This document shows positions 26,724 through 35,785 of a DNA stretch of 64,000 nt, piece after piece. Within the stretch, counting starts at the first letter, position 1. Every line of letters begins with the position of its first letter. The position numbers and the translations under genes were made by a program. Origin of the DNA: Flavobacteriaceae bacterium F08102. GTDB taxonomy: Bacteria; Bacteroidota; Bacteroidia; Flavobacteriales; Flavobacteriaceae. The notes below the pieces were generated by a model. The model saw only the letters and a program-made list of their open reading frames with translations, did not search any database and was not told the origin of the DNA. Where the stretch lies: assembly GCA_023015935.1 (NCBI GenBank), contig JALKAY010000001.1, positions 682,874-746,873 of the forward strand, written 5' to 3'.

Positions 26724-27065
26724 ATGAACGCACTAAGAAACAAAGTACAGTTAATCGGACGTTTAGGGATAGACCCTGAAATTGTAACCCTTGAATCAGG
26801 AAACAAAATAGCGAAGTTTACCATAGCTACGAATGAGAGTTACAAAAATTCCAAAGGTGAAAAAGTGGATCGCACAGAATGGCATCGTGTTATTGCTTGG
26901 AATGGAATAGCTGAAATTGCTGAAAAGTATTTAGCAAAAGGGAAAGAGGTGGCTATTGAAGGTAAATTAACCTCACGGTCTTATGACGATAAAGATGGGG
27001 TTAAAAAGGTTGTTACTGAGGTAGTTGCAAATGAATTATTGCTCCTAGGCGGCAAAAAGGGGTAG
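26724..27065 (+). CDS. ssb: Single-stranded DNA-binding protein (short form)
   Basis: OB-fold ssDNA-binding protein of 113 residues. The N-terminus MNALRNKVQLIGRLGIDPE and the central WHRVIAWNGIAEIAEKYL are standard. It ends ANELLLLGGKKG and lacks the flexible acidic tail (DDxPF type) that recruits partner proteins. It may therefore be a second, specialised SSB rather than the only replicative one. A small GC hairpin (CCGC-tgaagt-GCGG) lies in the leader near 26672. A strong terminator follows 22 bp after the stop. Confidence 0.93.
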   Translation: MNALRNKVQLIGRLGIDPEIVTLESGNKIAKFTIATNESYKNSKGEKVDRTEWHRVIAWNGIAEIAEKYLAKGKEVAIEGKLTSRSYDDKDGVKKVVTEVVANELLLLGGKKG

Positions 27066-27086
27066 TCTTGAAAAAACGACCGGGTT

Positions 27087-27112
27087 AAAAAGTGCGTTTC
27101 GGCGCACTTTTT
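27087..27112 (+). terminator. Terminator of ssb
   Basis: AAAAAGTGCG-tttcgg-CGCACTTTTT, 10-bp perfect stem with a stable tetraloop-like loop and T tract. Confidence 0.85.
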
Positions 27113-27264
27113 CTGTTGTATTCCCTTATGCATAAAGCTTAACAAGTTTTTGCCTGTATATTCTGTAATTATTTAGTCGGGCTTAAGAAATAAAAAGTTG
27201 TTTTTAACGTTAAGGTATAAGAAATGCTTAGAGGCGGAAAATTCGCTAAGAGCGAGAAAAAGTG

Positions 27265-27291
27265 AAAAGGGCTGCAGTAGCAGCCCTTTTT
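27265..27291 (-). terminator. Terminator of tex (bidirectional)
   Basis: AAAAGGGCTGC-tact-GCAGCCCTTTT on the minus strand, 32 bp after the tex stop. T runs on both sides allow function in both directions. Confidence 0.8.
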
Positions 27292-27323
27292 GATTTTGGA
27301 GGTATATTTTGCGTTATATTTTT

Positions 27324-29459
27324 CTATTCGCGCTTCATACTGAGTTGAATACGCTTTCTAGCAATATCTACATCCAGCACTTTCACCTGTACTTGCTGAT
27401 GTAAACGCACATGTTCGGTGACATCTTTTACAAAGGTATCGGCGAGATTAGAGACATGTACAAGTCCACTTTCTTTAATTCCAATATCCACAAAGCAGCC
27501 AAAATTGGTCACATTATTGATAATCCCAGGTAAGATTTGACCTGTGCGTAGATCTTCAATAGTTTTAATTTGCTGGTCAAATTGAAAGATCTTGGCTTGT
27601 TTCCTCGGGTCGGTTCCAGGTTTTTCTAATTCATTTACGATATCTGTTAGTGTAGGTAAGCCAATCTCAGCGGTACAATAGCGTTGTAAATAAATTTGTT
27701 GAAGCAGCGATTTATTGCCAATTAAATCTGCTACTTTTACGTTGAGGTCCATAGCCATTTTAGCGACAATTGCGTAACTTTCTGGATGAACAGCAGAATC
27801 GTCTAGCGGATTTTTAGACTGTTTAATTCTCAAGAATCCAGCGCCTTGTTCAAATGCTTTTGCTCCGAGTCGAGGAACATTTTTAATTTGATTTCGATCG
27901 CTAAAAGCTCCATTTTCCTGACGATATGCTACTATATTAGAGGCGAGTTTTGGGCCAATACCTGAAACATAACTCAACAGTGATACACTTGCCGTATTAA
28001 TATTCACTCCGATGGTATTTACGCAGCTTACTACGGTTTGATCTAATTCTTGTTTGAGTTTAGTTTGATCTACATCGTGTTGATATTGACCAACACCGAT
28101 AGATTTTGGATCAATTTTTACCAGTTCTGCTAATGGATCTGCCAAGCGTCTGCCGATAGAAACGGCTCCTCGAACTGTCACATCGTAATTTGGAAATTCT
28201 TCACGTGCAATTTTGGAAGCTGAATAGATGGAAGCACCTGCTTCATTAACAACAAAAACTTGTACTTCTTTTGAAAATCGCATATTGCGGATTAATTGTT
28301 CCGTTTCGCGTGAGGCGGTACCGTTTCCAATAGCAATGGCCTCTATTTTATAGGCATCAATCAACGAAGAAATTTTCTTCATAGCACCGCGTTGATCATT
28401 TTGAGGCGGATGTGGGTAGATGGTTTCATTGTGAACTAACTCGCCTTGGGCAGACAAGCAAACTAATTTACAGCCACTCCGAAACCCTGGATCAATTGCT
28501 AAAATGCTTTTTTCTCCTAATGGGGCTCCTAATAAAAGTTGTTTTAAATTTTTTGCGAAAACTGCTATGGCCGCATCGTCTGCCTTCGCTTTGGCAATCG
28601 CTAAAATCTCATTGGTTAATGTAGGTAATAAAAGGCGTTTATATGCATCTGCAATGGCCAATTCGAGCTGTGTTGCACAATCGTTATCCGATTTTATAAT
28701 GCGGTCTTCTATTTTGCTCAAAGCTCGGTGATCATCAATCGTAATTTTTACCCGTATGAATCCTTCGTTTTCTGCTCTTAAAATGGCTAGAAATCGGTGA
28801 GATGGACAGCGTTGTAAAGGTTCTGACCAATTAAAATAATCGCTGTATTTTTTTGCTTTTTCTTCCGTTTTTTTAGTATTAACAACCTTGGTTTCTAGAA
28901 TGGCATAGCGCGCTAGTTGTTGACGTAATTGATGTCTAATATCACTGCGTTCACTAATCCATTCTGCCATGATATGGCGTGCACCTTCTAAAGCGTCTTC
29001 TCGTGATAAAACGGTTTTGTTTACATAACGCTGGGCAAGGGCTGATAGGTCTTTAACACCTTGACTCATGATCATCTTTGCTAAAGATTCTAAGCCGTTA
29101 TTTCGTGCTGTTTCTGCCTTTGTTTTGCGTTTTTTCTTAAAGGGTAAATAAAGGTCTTCAAGGCGAGTTAAGTCGGATGAATCCTGAATTTTTTCACGAA
29201 GTTCACTCGTGAGCTGATCTTGTTCTTCGATAGACTTTAGGATGCTTTTTTTTCGCTTTTCTAATGCCTCAAATTCAGCCTTAAGTTTCACAATGGTTGC
29301 AATGGTAACTTCGTCTAAATTGTTTGTTTTTTCTTTGCGATATCGAGCAATAAAAGGAATGGTACAATCTTGTTCGAGTAACGCTAAGGTTGCACTGATT
29401 GATTTTTCAGGACATTGCAATCGAGATTTTATGTACTGAAGGCTAGCTGAATGATTCAT
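27324..29459 (-). CDS. tex: Tex-family RNA-binding transcription accessory protein
   Basis: Large cytoplasmic nucleic-acid-binding protein, 711 residues from the ATG at 29459. Domains in order: a helical N-terminal region, a YqgF/RNase H-like domain (ILAIDPGFRSGCKLV near residue 315), tandem helix-hairpin-helix motifs (SYVSGIGPKLASNIV near 490) and a C-terminal S1 domain (PGIINNVTNFGCFVDIGIKE near 645). The length is slightly below the usual 730-780. Tex influences transcription and stress responses in other bacteria; its molecular role is unsettled. It follows the NlpE/META lipoprotein gene by 40 bp and ends in a strong terminator. Confidence 0.95.
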   Translation of the reverse strand: MNHSASLQYIKSRLQCPEKSISATLALLEQDCTIPFIARYRKEKTNNLDEVTIATIVKLKAEFEALEKRKKSILKSIEEQDQLTSELREKIQDSSDLTRLEDLYLPFKKKRKTKAETARNNGLESLAKMIMSQGVKDLSALAQRYVNKTVLSREDALEGARHIMAEWISERSDIRHQLRQQLARYAILETKVVNTKKTEEKAKKYSDYFNWSEPLQRCPSHRFLAILRAENEGFIRVKITIDDHRALSKIEDRIIKSDNDCATQLELAIADAYKRLLLPTLTNEILAIAKAKADDAAIAVFAKNLKQLLLGAPLGEKSILAIDPGFRSGCKLVCLSAQGELVHNETIYPHPPQNDQRGAMKKISSLIDAYKIEAIAIGNGTASRETEQLIRNMRFSKEVQVFVVNEAGASIYSASKIAREEFPNYDVTVRGAVSIGRRLADPLAELVKIDPKSIGVGQYQHDVDQTKLKQELDQTVVSCVNTIGVNINTASVSLLSYVSGIGPKLASNIVAYRQENGAFSDRNQIKNVPRLGAKAFEQGAGFLRIKQSKNPLDDSAVHPESYAIVAKMAMDLNVKVADLIGNKSLLQQIYLQRYCTAEIGLPTLTDIVNELEKPGTDPRKQAKIFQFDQQIKTIEDLRTGQILPGIINNVTNFGCFVDIGIKESGLVHVSNLADTFVKDVTEHVRLHQQVQVKVLDVDIARKRIQLSMKRE

Positions 29460-29499
29460 AGAATATCGGGTTGATGTCAAAAATTGCGACAACTTAAAA

Positions 29500-30279
29500 T
29501 TATTGAAAATAGCGTTTTACAAATTTAGCTAAAGGAGCCATTTTTGCTTTTTGCAAAGTTAAGGTATCCCCTTGGATGTTGTAATTGTCAACCTGTTTCA
29601 AGACCGTTAAAAATCTTTCTTCCAGGGGCAAGTTCATACAGGCCATTTTGGTTGAGATTATATTTTTAAAATGCAATCGCTGTCCTTCAAAAACTTCAAA
29701 GGTTCCACGAATAGGGTTACATCCACCGTTTCCGTAAAAAAGATTTCCTTCAGATGGTTTTAGGATGAAATAAGGTTGTGTATCCTTTATTTTATCAAAG
29801 CTAATAGTTTTTCCATACAAGGATACTAAAGCCCAGTGGCTGTCTGTAATGGAGGCGAATTCTTTCGATAAAATATATTGTTGGGCGAGTTTTCCGGTTA
29901 TTTTTTTTCCAGATAGATTCAATTGGTGTAAAAGATGCTCTCCAACAAAATATTGCTGTGCTTTTTGATTATCCAATGTAATAATCTGTCCTTTTTTATC
30001 CCAACGAAAAGTACCATTTGTTAAGGTAGCTATATTTTCTTTCCCTTTATACCTTTGTTGCATGGTATAATGTAAATCTTTATAAAGGATGAGTATTGTC
30101 TCAATACCATCACAATCAGCACAAGGTAAAACACCGGTATAGGTGCCTTGCCAGTCTAAAGCATTCATACTGTTGTGTTCGTCTATCATAATTTCTTCAA
30201 TTTTATGGTCTTCGATATTTTTTTTGGTATGACAGCTTATGAGAAGGATACTGCATAGAAAAAGGATGTTCGTTTTCAT
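29500..30279 (-). CDS. NlpE-like plus META-domain lipoprotein
   Basis: 259-residue lipoprotein with lipobox LLISC (Cys-16). The first half resembles NlpE N-terminal domains: YTGVLPCADCDGIET carries the typical CxxC near residue 53, then a small beta-barrel. The second half is a META/HslJ-type domain with HWALVSLYG near 148, then GNGGCNPIRGTFEV and ISTKMACMN. In E. coli NlpE is tied to surface sensing and copper stress and HslJ to heat or novobiocin response; here the two are fused. A palindrome GCTTTAT-g-ATAAAGC lies just upstream at 30296-30310. It precedes tex. Confidence 0.85.
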   Translation of the reverse strand: MKTNILFLCSILLISCHTKKNIEDHKIEEIMIDEHNSMNALDWQGTYTGVLPCADCDGIETILILYKDLHYTMQQRYKGKENIATLTNGTFRWDKKGQIITLDNQKAQQYFVGEHLLHQLNLSGKKITGKLAQQYILSKEFASITDSHWALVSLYGKTISFDKIKDTQPYFILKPSEGNLFYGNGGCNPIRGTFEVFEGQRLHFKNIISTKMACMNLPLEERFLTVLKQVDNYNIQGDTLTLQKAKMAPLAKFVKRYFQ

Positions 30280-30623
30280 AGAAATATTTTTTTAAGCTTT
30301 ATGATAAAGCGATTATTAAAAGCCATTGTTTATTGTCTTTGTCTTTTTATTAATTGTATATCCAATTGTGGGTTCTCAGAACTTAATCAGCACCCCAAGC
30401 ATACGAGATTACGCATAGGTATCAAAGCAAAGCTTTATGTAGCAGTCGTTACACTAGATTCCGCGTAGAAATCTTGTAAATGGGATGTCTGTTGTTCAAA
30501 TCGTTTTAACAAGTCATTTGCAACAGTTTTTCCGTCTTCTGTGATTTTTTCGTAATCGGTTGCAGCTGTATAAAAAAGGCATAAGGATGTTTGCAATGGG
30601 AACCTTGTGCATTTATAACATCT
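30280..30623. other. Intergenic region between metG and the NlpE/META gene
   Basis: 344 bp holding the possible gene remnant described at 30435-30596 and a 7-bp-arm palindrome at 30296-30310 next to the lipoprotein start. No TAnnTTTG box was found before the lipoprotein gene. Confidence 0.4.
30435..30596 (-). pseudogene. Possible small gene or remnant after metG
   Basis: A 53-residue frame opening at TTG 30596 looks protein-like (TAATDYEKITEDGKTVANDL, then LKRFEQQTSHLQDFY, both amphipathic helix-like). It has no good start. The ATG at 30612, a few bases after the metG stop, opens in another frame. The two frames would join if one T were lost from the T6 run near 30575. This suggests a frameshifted short gene or the decayed end of a larger one. 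I cannot name the family; it is only loosely reminiscent of helical OmpH-type segments. Confidence 0.3.
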
Positions 30624-32684
30624 TTAACTAATTTTTTGACCATTGTCTACCGGCCTTTCAGGCTCAACAAAGGTTAATTTACCTTCGGGTGTATCGACCA
30701 TTAAAATCATGCCCTGACTTTCGACTCCCTTGATGGTTCTTGGTGCGAGGTTGATGAGTACGGTTACTTGTTTTCCAATAATTTCAGGTGGAGAAAAGCT
30801 TTCAGCTATGCCCGAAACAATGGTCCTCACTTCCTCACCAATATCCACCCTAAGTTTTAATAATTTTTTCGTTTTGGCTATTTTACTCGCTTCTAAAATG
30901 GTGCCAATTCGAATATCTAGTTTACTAAAATCGTCAAAGGCGATAATTTCCTTTTGTGGTGCTATTTTTTGATTGGCTAATTCATTGGCCTTTTTAGAGG
31001 CTTGTAATTTGTCAAGTTGGATTTGAATTTCTGAATCTTCAATTTTGGCAAAAAGTAAGCATGCCTCGTTGATACGGTGATTCGGGGCAATTAAAGTTTC
31101 AGCTGTTTTAAGGGCATTCCAATTCAATTCGTCATGTCCATTAAGATTTAACATCCCTTTGAGCTTTGAAGCAGAAAAGGGTAAAAAAGGCTCGCTTAAA
31201 ACAGATAACCCGGTGGCAATTTGTAAAGCGACAAACATAATGGTTCTCACGCGATCAGGATCTTCTTTAATTTTTTTCCACGGCTCTTCATCGGCTAAGT
31301 ATTTGTTCCCCAATCGAGCGAGATTCATCATTTCAGTCAAGGCTTCTCTAAAACGAAAACGTTCTATAGATTTTCCAATAATCTTTGGATATCGTTTTAA
31401 GAGAATTAAGGTGTCTTCATCTACTTCATTAAATGTGCCTGGTTCTGGAACAATTCCGTCATAGTATTTATGCGTTAAAACGACCACACGATTGATGAAA
31501 TTTCCAAAAATGGCGACTAATTCGTTGTTGTTACGAGCTTGAAAATCTTTCCAAGTAAAATCATTATCCTTTGTTTCGGGTGCATTGGCAGTTAAGGCAT
31601 AACGTAGTACGTCTTGTTTTCCTGGAAAATCTTCTAGGTACTCATGTAACCAGACCGCCCAGTTTTTTGACGTAGAAATTTTGTTGCCCTCTAAGTTAAG
31701 AAATTCATTAGCAGGTACATTCTGAGGGAGTATATAAGAACCTTCTGCTTTGAGCATTGATGGAAAAATAATACAGTGAAAAACAATATTGTCTTTACCG
31801 ATAAAGTGTAATAGCTCGGTAGATTCATCTTTCCAATATGGTTCCCAATCTTTTCCTTGTGCTTTTGCCCATTCTTTTGTGGCCGAAATATACCCAATAG
31901 GCGCGTCAAACCACACATAAAGTACTTTTCCCTCTCCGCCTTTAACAGGTACTGGGATACCCCAGTCGAGATCACGTGTAACTGCTCTTGGACGCAGTCC
32001 ATCATCAATCCACGACTTAACTTGACCATATACATTTGGCTTCCAATCGTTTTTATGTCCTACTAAAATCCATTCTTTTAAAAAAGCTTCATAGTCATTT
32101 AAAGGTAAAAACCAATGGGTGGTTTCTTTCATGGTAGGCGTATTTCCTGTAATGGCTGATTTAGGATTGATCAGGTCTGTAGCATTATGGCTGGTACCAC
32201 AATTTTCACATTGATCACCATAACTTTCTTCAAATCCACATTTAGGACAAGTTCCAATGACAAACCGATCGGCTAAAAATTGATTGGCTTCTGCATCGTA
32301 TAACTGTTGGTTTGTTTCTTCAACAAACTTTCCATTTTCATATAATTTTTTAAAAAAAGCGGAGGCAGTTTCGTGATGAATTGGCGCAGATGTACGGGAA
32401 TAATTGTCAAAAGAAATTCCAAAATCAATAAAAGATTGTTTTATGATTTGGTGGTATTTGTCAACGACTTGTTGAGGGGTAATACCTTCTTTTTTTGCTT
32501 TGATGGTTATGGGAACCCCATGTTCATCAGATCCAGAAATATAGGCAACATCGTTCCCTTGTAAGCGTTGATATCGAGCGAAGATATCAGCAGGTACATA
32601 AACTCCAGCTAAATGGCCTATATGAATGGGGCCGTTTGTGTACGGCAACGCCGCTGTAATGGTATATCTTTTAGGTGTATTCAT
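30624..32684 (-). CDS. metG: Methionyl-tRNA synthetase with C-terminal tRNA-binding domain
   Basis: Class I synthetase charging initiator and elongator tRNA-Met, 686 residues. The HIGH motif appears as PIHIGH near residue 20, a zinc knuckle as [17 protein letters not shown] near 145, and the KMSKS loop as KISTS near 335. The last 110 residues are a Trbp111-like domain ([18 protein letters not shown]), which aids dimerisation and tRNA binding. I use the ATG at 32684 ([10 protein letters not shown]), 17 nt after a textbook promoter. The frame runs 15 codons further upstream. Confidence 0.97.
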   Translation of the reverse strand: MNTPKRYTITAALPYTNGPIHIGHLAGVYVPADIFARYQRLQGNDVAYISGSDEHGVPITIKAKKEGITPQQVVDKYHQIIKQSFIDFGISFDNYSRTSAPIHHETASAFFKKLYENGKFVEETNQQLYDAEANQFLADRFVIGTCPKCGFEESYGDQCENCGTSHNATDLINPKSAITGNTPTMKETTHWFLPLNDYEAFLKEWILVGHKNDWKPNVYGQVKSWIDDGLRPRAVTRDLDWGIPVPVKGGEGKVLYVWFDAPIGYISATKEWAKAQGKDWEPYWKDESTELLHFIGKDNIVFHCIIFPSMLKAEGSYILPQNVPANEFLNLEGNKISTSKNWAVWLHEYLEDFPGKQDVLRYALTANAPETKDNDFTWKDFQARNNNELVAIFGNFINRVVVLTHKYYDGIVPEPGTFNEVDEDTLILLKRYPKIIGKSIERFRFREALTEMMNLARLGNKYLADEEPWKKIKEDPDRVRTIMFVALQIATGLSVLSEPFLPFSASKLKGMLNLNGHDELNWNALKTAETLIAPNHRINEACLLFAKIEDSEIQIQLDKLQASKKANELANQKIAPQKEIIAFDDFSKLDIRIGTILEASKIAKTKKLLKLRVDIGEEVRTIVSGIAESFSPPEIIGKQVTVLINLAPRTIKGVESQGMILMVDTPEGKLTFVEPERPVDNGQKIS

Positions 32685-32701
32685 GGTGTATTTTCTATGC
32701 A

Positions 32702-32729
32702 CAAAAGTAAGAAAAAGGGAAGAATTCAA
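32702..32729 (-). promoter_or_regulatory. Promoter of metG
   Basis: Minus strand TTG (32729-32727), a 17-nt spacer, then TACTTTTG (32709-32702). One of the two best consensus matches in the window. It supports the start at 32684. Confidence 0.7.
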
Positions 32730-32876
32730 TAGGCTTAATCTTGTTTAATTCCTCCTAGATTGCGCTATCAATTTGTCATTCGTAGTATTGGTGTTTTATG
32801 AATCAAGAGGATAAATTCTTTTAAATTCTCTTTTTTTATTGATCATTTTATACATTTACCTAAAATCTAATGAATT

Positions 32877-33848
32877 ATGCGTGCATTTTTATATTTATTT
32901 CTTCTTTGTTTAGGATTCCAATCGATGTTTGCTCAATTAAAAAAACCGCCATACCTTCAAAAAGGAGATACGGTGATGATTATTGCTCCGGCTGGGATTA
33001 TGAAGGATACAGCAGGGATAGAAAATGGAATTGCCCTTTTAAATGATTGGGGGCTTACGTACATCTTAGGAAAGAATTTGTATAAACAGAATTTTCAATT
33101 TGCAGGAACAGATGAGGAGCGTTTAGCGGATGTACAAGAGGCATTTGATAACCCGACAATTAAAGCTATTTGGTGTGCAAGAGGAGGGTATGGAGCCGTG
33201 CGTATTATTGACGATGTTGATTTTACTAAGTTTAAGTCTCGTCCCAAATGGATGATTGGTTTTTCAGACATTACTGTTTTCCACAATGAATTACACAATT
33301 TGGGTTTTGAAACACTCCACGCATTAATGCCATTGACCTATGATCCAGATGAAAGAAAACAAAAAAGAGCAGTAAGATCATTGAAAAGAGCACTTTTTGG
33401 AAAAAAGTTAACCTATCGAATTTCTGAATCGCCATTTAATAAAGAAGGAGAAGCACGTGGAGAGTTAATCGGTGGGAATTTGTCTATTGTATACAGTATG
33501 TTAGGTTCTAAATCATCACTCGATACCCAAGGGAAAATCCTTTTTATAGAGGATGTTGGTGAAGCGAAGTATCACATAGACCGAATGTTAATTAGTTTGC
33601 GTAGAGCTGGGTACTTTGATGGTTTAGCAGGCTTGATTGTTGGAGGTTTTAATGATATAAAACCAAATTCAACTGAATTTGGTAAGACAGTAGAGGAAAT
33701 TGTCTTAGATGCGGTAAAAGAGTATGATTTTCCAGTAAGTTTTGATTTTCCATCGGGGCATATTACCGATAATAGAACATTGATCTTGGGAAGAACGATT
33801 GATCTTAAAGTGAAAGCTCATAAAGCCATTGTGAAATTTGAGGACTGA
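32877..33848 (+). CDS. LD-carboxypeptidase (peptidase S66)
   Basis: Murein tetrapeptide carboxypeptidase of family S66, which removes the terminal D-Ala of tetrapeptides during wall recycling. The 323 residues include a signal peptide (MRAFLYLFLLCLGFQSMFAQ), so this member is exported. The N-terminal domain has the nucleophile loop as WCARGGYGAVRIID near residue 98, with the Ser replaced by Ala or shifted. The C-terminal domain supplies the acidic and histidine residues as FIEDVGEAKYHIDRML and DFPSGHITDN. The missing obvious Ser at the nucleophile elbow should be noted. It overlaps yraN by 1 bp. Confidence 0.85.
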   Translation: MRAFLYLFLLCLGFQSMFAQLKKPPYLQKGDTVMIIAPAGIMKDTAGIENGIALLNDWGLTYILGKNLYKQNFQFAGTDEERLADVQEAFDNPTIKAIWCARGGYGAVRIIDDVDFTKFKSRPKWMIGFSDITVFHNELHNLGFETLHALMPLTYDPDERKQKRAVRSLKRALFGKKLTYRISESPFNKEGEARGELIGGNLSIVYSMLGSKSSLDTQGKILFIEDVGEAKYHIDRMLISLRRAGYFDGLAGLIVGGFNDIKPNSTEFGKTVEEIVLDAVKEYDFPVSFDFPSGHITDNRTLILGRTIDLKVKAHKAIVKFED

Positions 33849-34207
33849 TGGCTGAACACAATGTGCTTGGTGAAAGAGGTGAGACATTAGCTTATGAATA
33901 TTTGCTAAAAAATGGGTATACTGTTTTAGAAAGAAATTATCGATATTTAAAAGCAGAAGTAGATCTCATCGCCATTAAGGGAGGAATTCTTGCTGTTGTA
34001 GAAGTTAAAACAAGATCTAATAGGAATTTCGGATTGCCGCAAGATTTTGTCAGTAAAAAGAAAATTAAATTAATGGTAATGGCAATTGATCACTATATCC
34101 AAGAACGCGAATTAGATGTAGATGTTCGCTTTGATATAATTGCGATTGTCATTGATAAAAACACGGTTAGTTTAGCGCATTTAGAAGATGCCTTTTACTA
34201 TTTTTAA
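33848..34207 (+). CDS. YraN family (UPF0102) endonuclease-like protein
   Basis: 119-residue cytoplasmic protein of the UPF0102/YraN family with a predicted restriction-endonuclease-like fold. The core shows LGERGETLAYEYL at the N-terminus, then ERNYRYLKAEVDLIAI with Glu/Asp, and VVEVKTRSN giving the ExK pair. Start and previous stop share one base (TGATG), so it is translationally coupled to the LD-carboxypeptidase. The family is thought to act on Holliday junctions or other DNA; its role is not well established. Confidence 0.9.
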   Translation: MAEHNVLGERGETLAYEYLLKNGYTVLERNYRYLKAEVDLIAIKGGILAVVEVKTRSNRNFGLPQDFVSKKKIKLMVMAIDHYIQERELDVDVRFDIIAIVIDKNTVSLAHLEDAFYYF

Positions 34208-34215
34208 TAACAGTA

Positions 34216-35556
34216 TTATTTTAATTCTTCAAAATATGCTTTGAGTTCATCAACATCGTCAGGTTTTGCAATCACTCTCCGGTCTTTGTCTAAGATAAAG
34301 AAAGTTGGTGTAGCATGAATATCGTAGATTTTGGCGTATTTATAGTCCCATTTCCCAAGGCCATAGATATGTTCCCACCCAGGATATTTTAAAATTTGTT
34401 GCTCCCAATCAGCTTTTGTAGAGGCTTCTTCTAAACCAATAGCGACTACGGTTGTGTGATCATTGTTCTTTAAAAAATCATATAATAAAGGCAATTCAAT
34501 TTGACAATGCGAGCATGAAGAACTCCAAAAAGCAATGATATAAAATTCTTTTGGCGCTAAGGTCATCAAGCTTTTCGTTGACCATTGAATGTCTGGAGCT
34601 ATACTTCCTAGCGAGGTTTTTAATTTATTTTCAATTTCTGTTTTAAATGCATGATCTTGATATGTTTTGGGTAATTTACTATAGAAATTGTCAAGTATAA
34701 AACGTGTTAATTTGGTAGATTCGACACTAGAATACGCATAAAGTAACCCCTCTTGAACATCTTGAGATAAGCTGAGGTTTGCTTTGATTTTATCCATGAC
34801 AACTGTAATAGCCTCGGTTTGCAATTGGTGATTGGTTTCAGGATCATCTGAGCTGTTGAGATAAAAAATAAAGTCGTTGATTTTATCGTTAATAAAAGTA
34901 GAATTGAGGAGTACTTTGTCCGTAAAATCAATAGCATCAAAGAAATGACTTTTTAATTGTACTAAATAGGTCTGTGCACTTTCAATGGGTTTTGTAGGGT
35001 TGAATCGTGCGCTTGCCTTGATAAAATGTTCGGCTAAGGTTCCTTTTGCAGCAACTTCATTTGTTTGTTGAACTTCCATCAATTCAGCATAATATGCTGC
35101 GTATAGTTTTTGAATATTTTTTTTATTTGCTGAATCTGCGCTAAAATATACCACTTGTAGTGAGTCTAATTTAGACTGAGGTTGTTCAATTGTATTTAAA
35201 TAGCGTTGATAGATTTTATTTTCTTCAGATTGTTGGAATGAAATTGAGTTCTGTGGGAAATTTGGATTAAACGTAAAAGCAATATCTTCTTTGTTGTAGA
35301 TAACATCTACAAAAAGATTTTGGTTTAAATCATAAATTAAGCGATACACACCGGTTTGTAACGAGTCTGCCAGTTTAAAAGCAAATCGTCCTTCTGTAAT
35401 ATCGGCATTGGCCACATATTCTTGTTTGGCTCCTTGCAATTGGTAGAGCATGATCCAGTTAAAATTTCCTGGAGGATCCATTGTGCCTTTAAGTGTATGT
35501 TGGGAGAAAGCTCCTAAACTCATTACAAATAGCAACAATGAAACAATCTTTTTCAT
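34216..35556 (-). CDS. TlpA-like thioredoxin-domain protein with large N-terminal region
   Basis: Exported 446-residue protein. A signal peptide (MKKIVSLLLFVMSLGAFSQ) is followed by a DUF4369-like N-terminal beta domain (LKGTMDPPGNFNWIMLYQ), a long helical middle, and a C-terminal thioredoxin fold from about residue 310. The redox motif is CSHC in FWSSSCSHCQIELPLLY, with the cis-proline in HATPTFFIL. This architecture is common in Bacteroidota for extracytoplasmic thiol-disulfide proteins. TACCTTTG lies 27 nt upstream. It converges on yraN, 8 bp away. Confidence 0.88.
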   Translation of the reverse strand: MKKIVSLLLFVMSLGAFSQHTLKGTMDPPGNFNWIMLYQLQGAKQEYVANADITEGRFAFKLADSLQTGVYRLIYDLNQNLFVDVIYNKEDIAFTFNPNFPQNSISFQQSEENKIYQRYLNTIEQPQSKLDSLQVVYFSADSANKKNIQKLYAAYYAELMEVQQTNEVAAKGTLAEHFIKASARFNPTKPIESAQTYLVQLKSHFFDAIDFTDKVLLNSTFINDKINDFIFYLNSSDDPETNHQLQTEAITVVMDKIKANLSLSQDVQEGLLYAYSSVESTKLTRFILDNFYSKLPKTYQDHAFKTEIENKLKTSLGSIAPDIQWSTKSLMTLAPKEFYIIAFWSSSCSHCQIELPLLYDFLKNNDHTTVVAIGLEEASTKADWEQQILKYPGWEHIYGLGKWDYKYAKIYDIHATPTFFILDKDRRVIAKPDDVDELKAYFEELK

Positions 35557-35583
35557 GAATTTTTAGTTTAAATTTTACAGAAC

Positions 35584-35591
35584 AAAGGTAG
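35584..35591 (-). promoter_or_regulatory. Promoter -7 box of the TlpA-like gene
   Basis: TACCTTTG on the minus strand, 27 nt before the ATG. No clear TTG at the expected distance. Confidence 0.45.
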
Positions 35592-35785
35592 TATATTTTC
35601 CCCTTTGCATTGGAATTATGATCAAGAACAATTTTCACTAAAAACCGATCTGAAACTGGGTTTGATGTTGTTTATATGAAAGGTTTTGGAGTTCAAGGGT
35701 GACTGATATTTCAGAGGAGTTCTTGGTGCTTACGGAACGTTTAGTATAACGTAAAGAGGAACGTCAAAGCGTTTTTAGATTCAGA

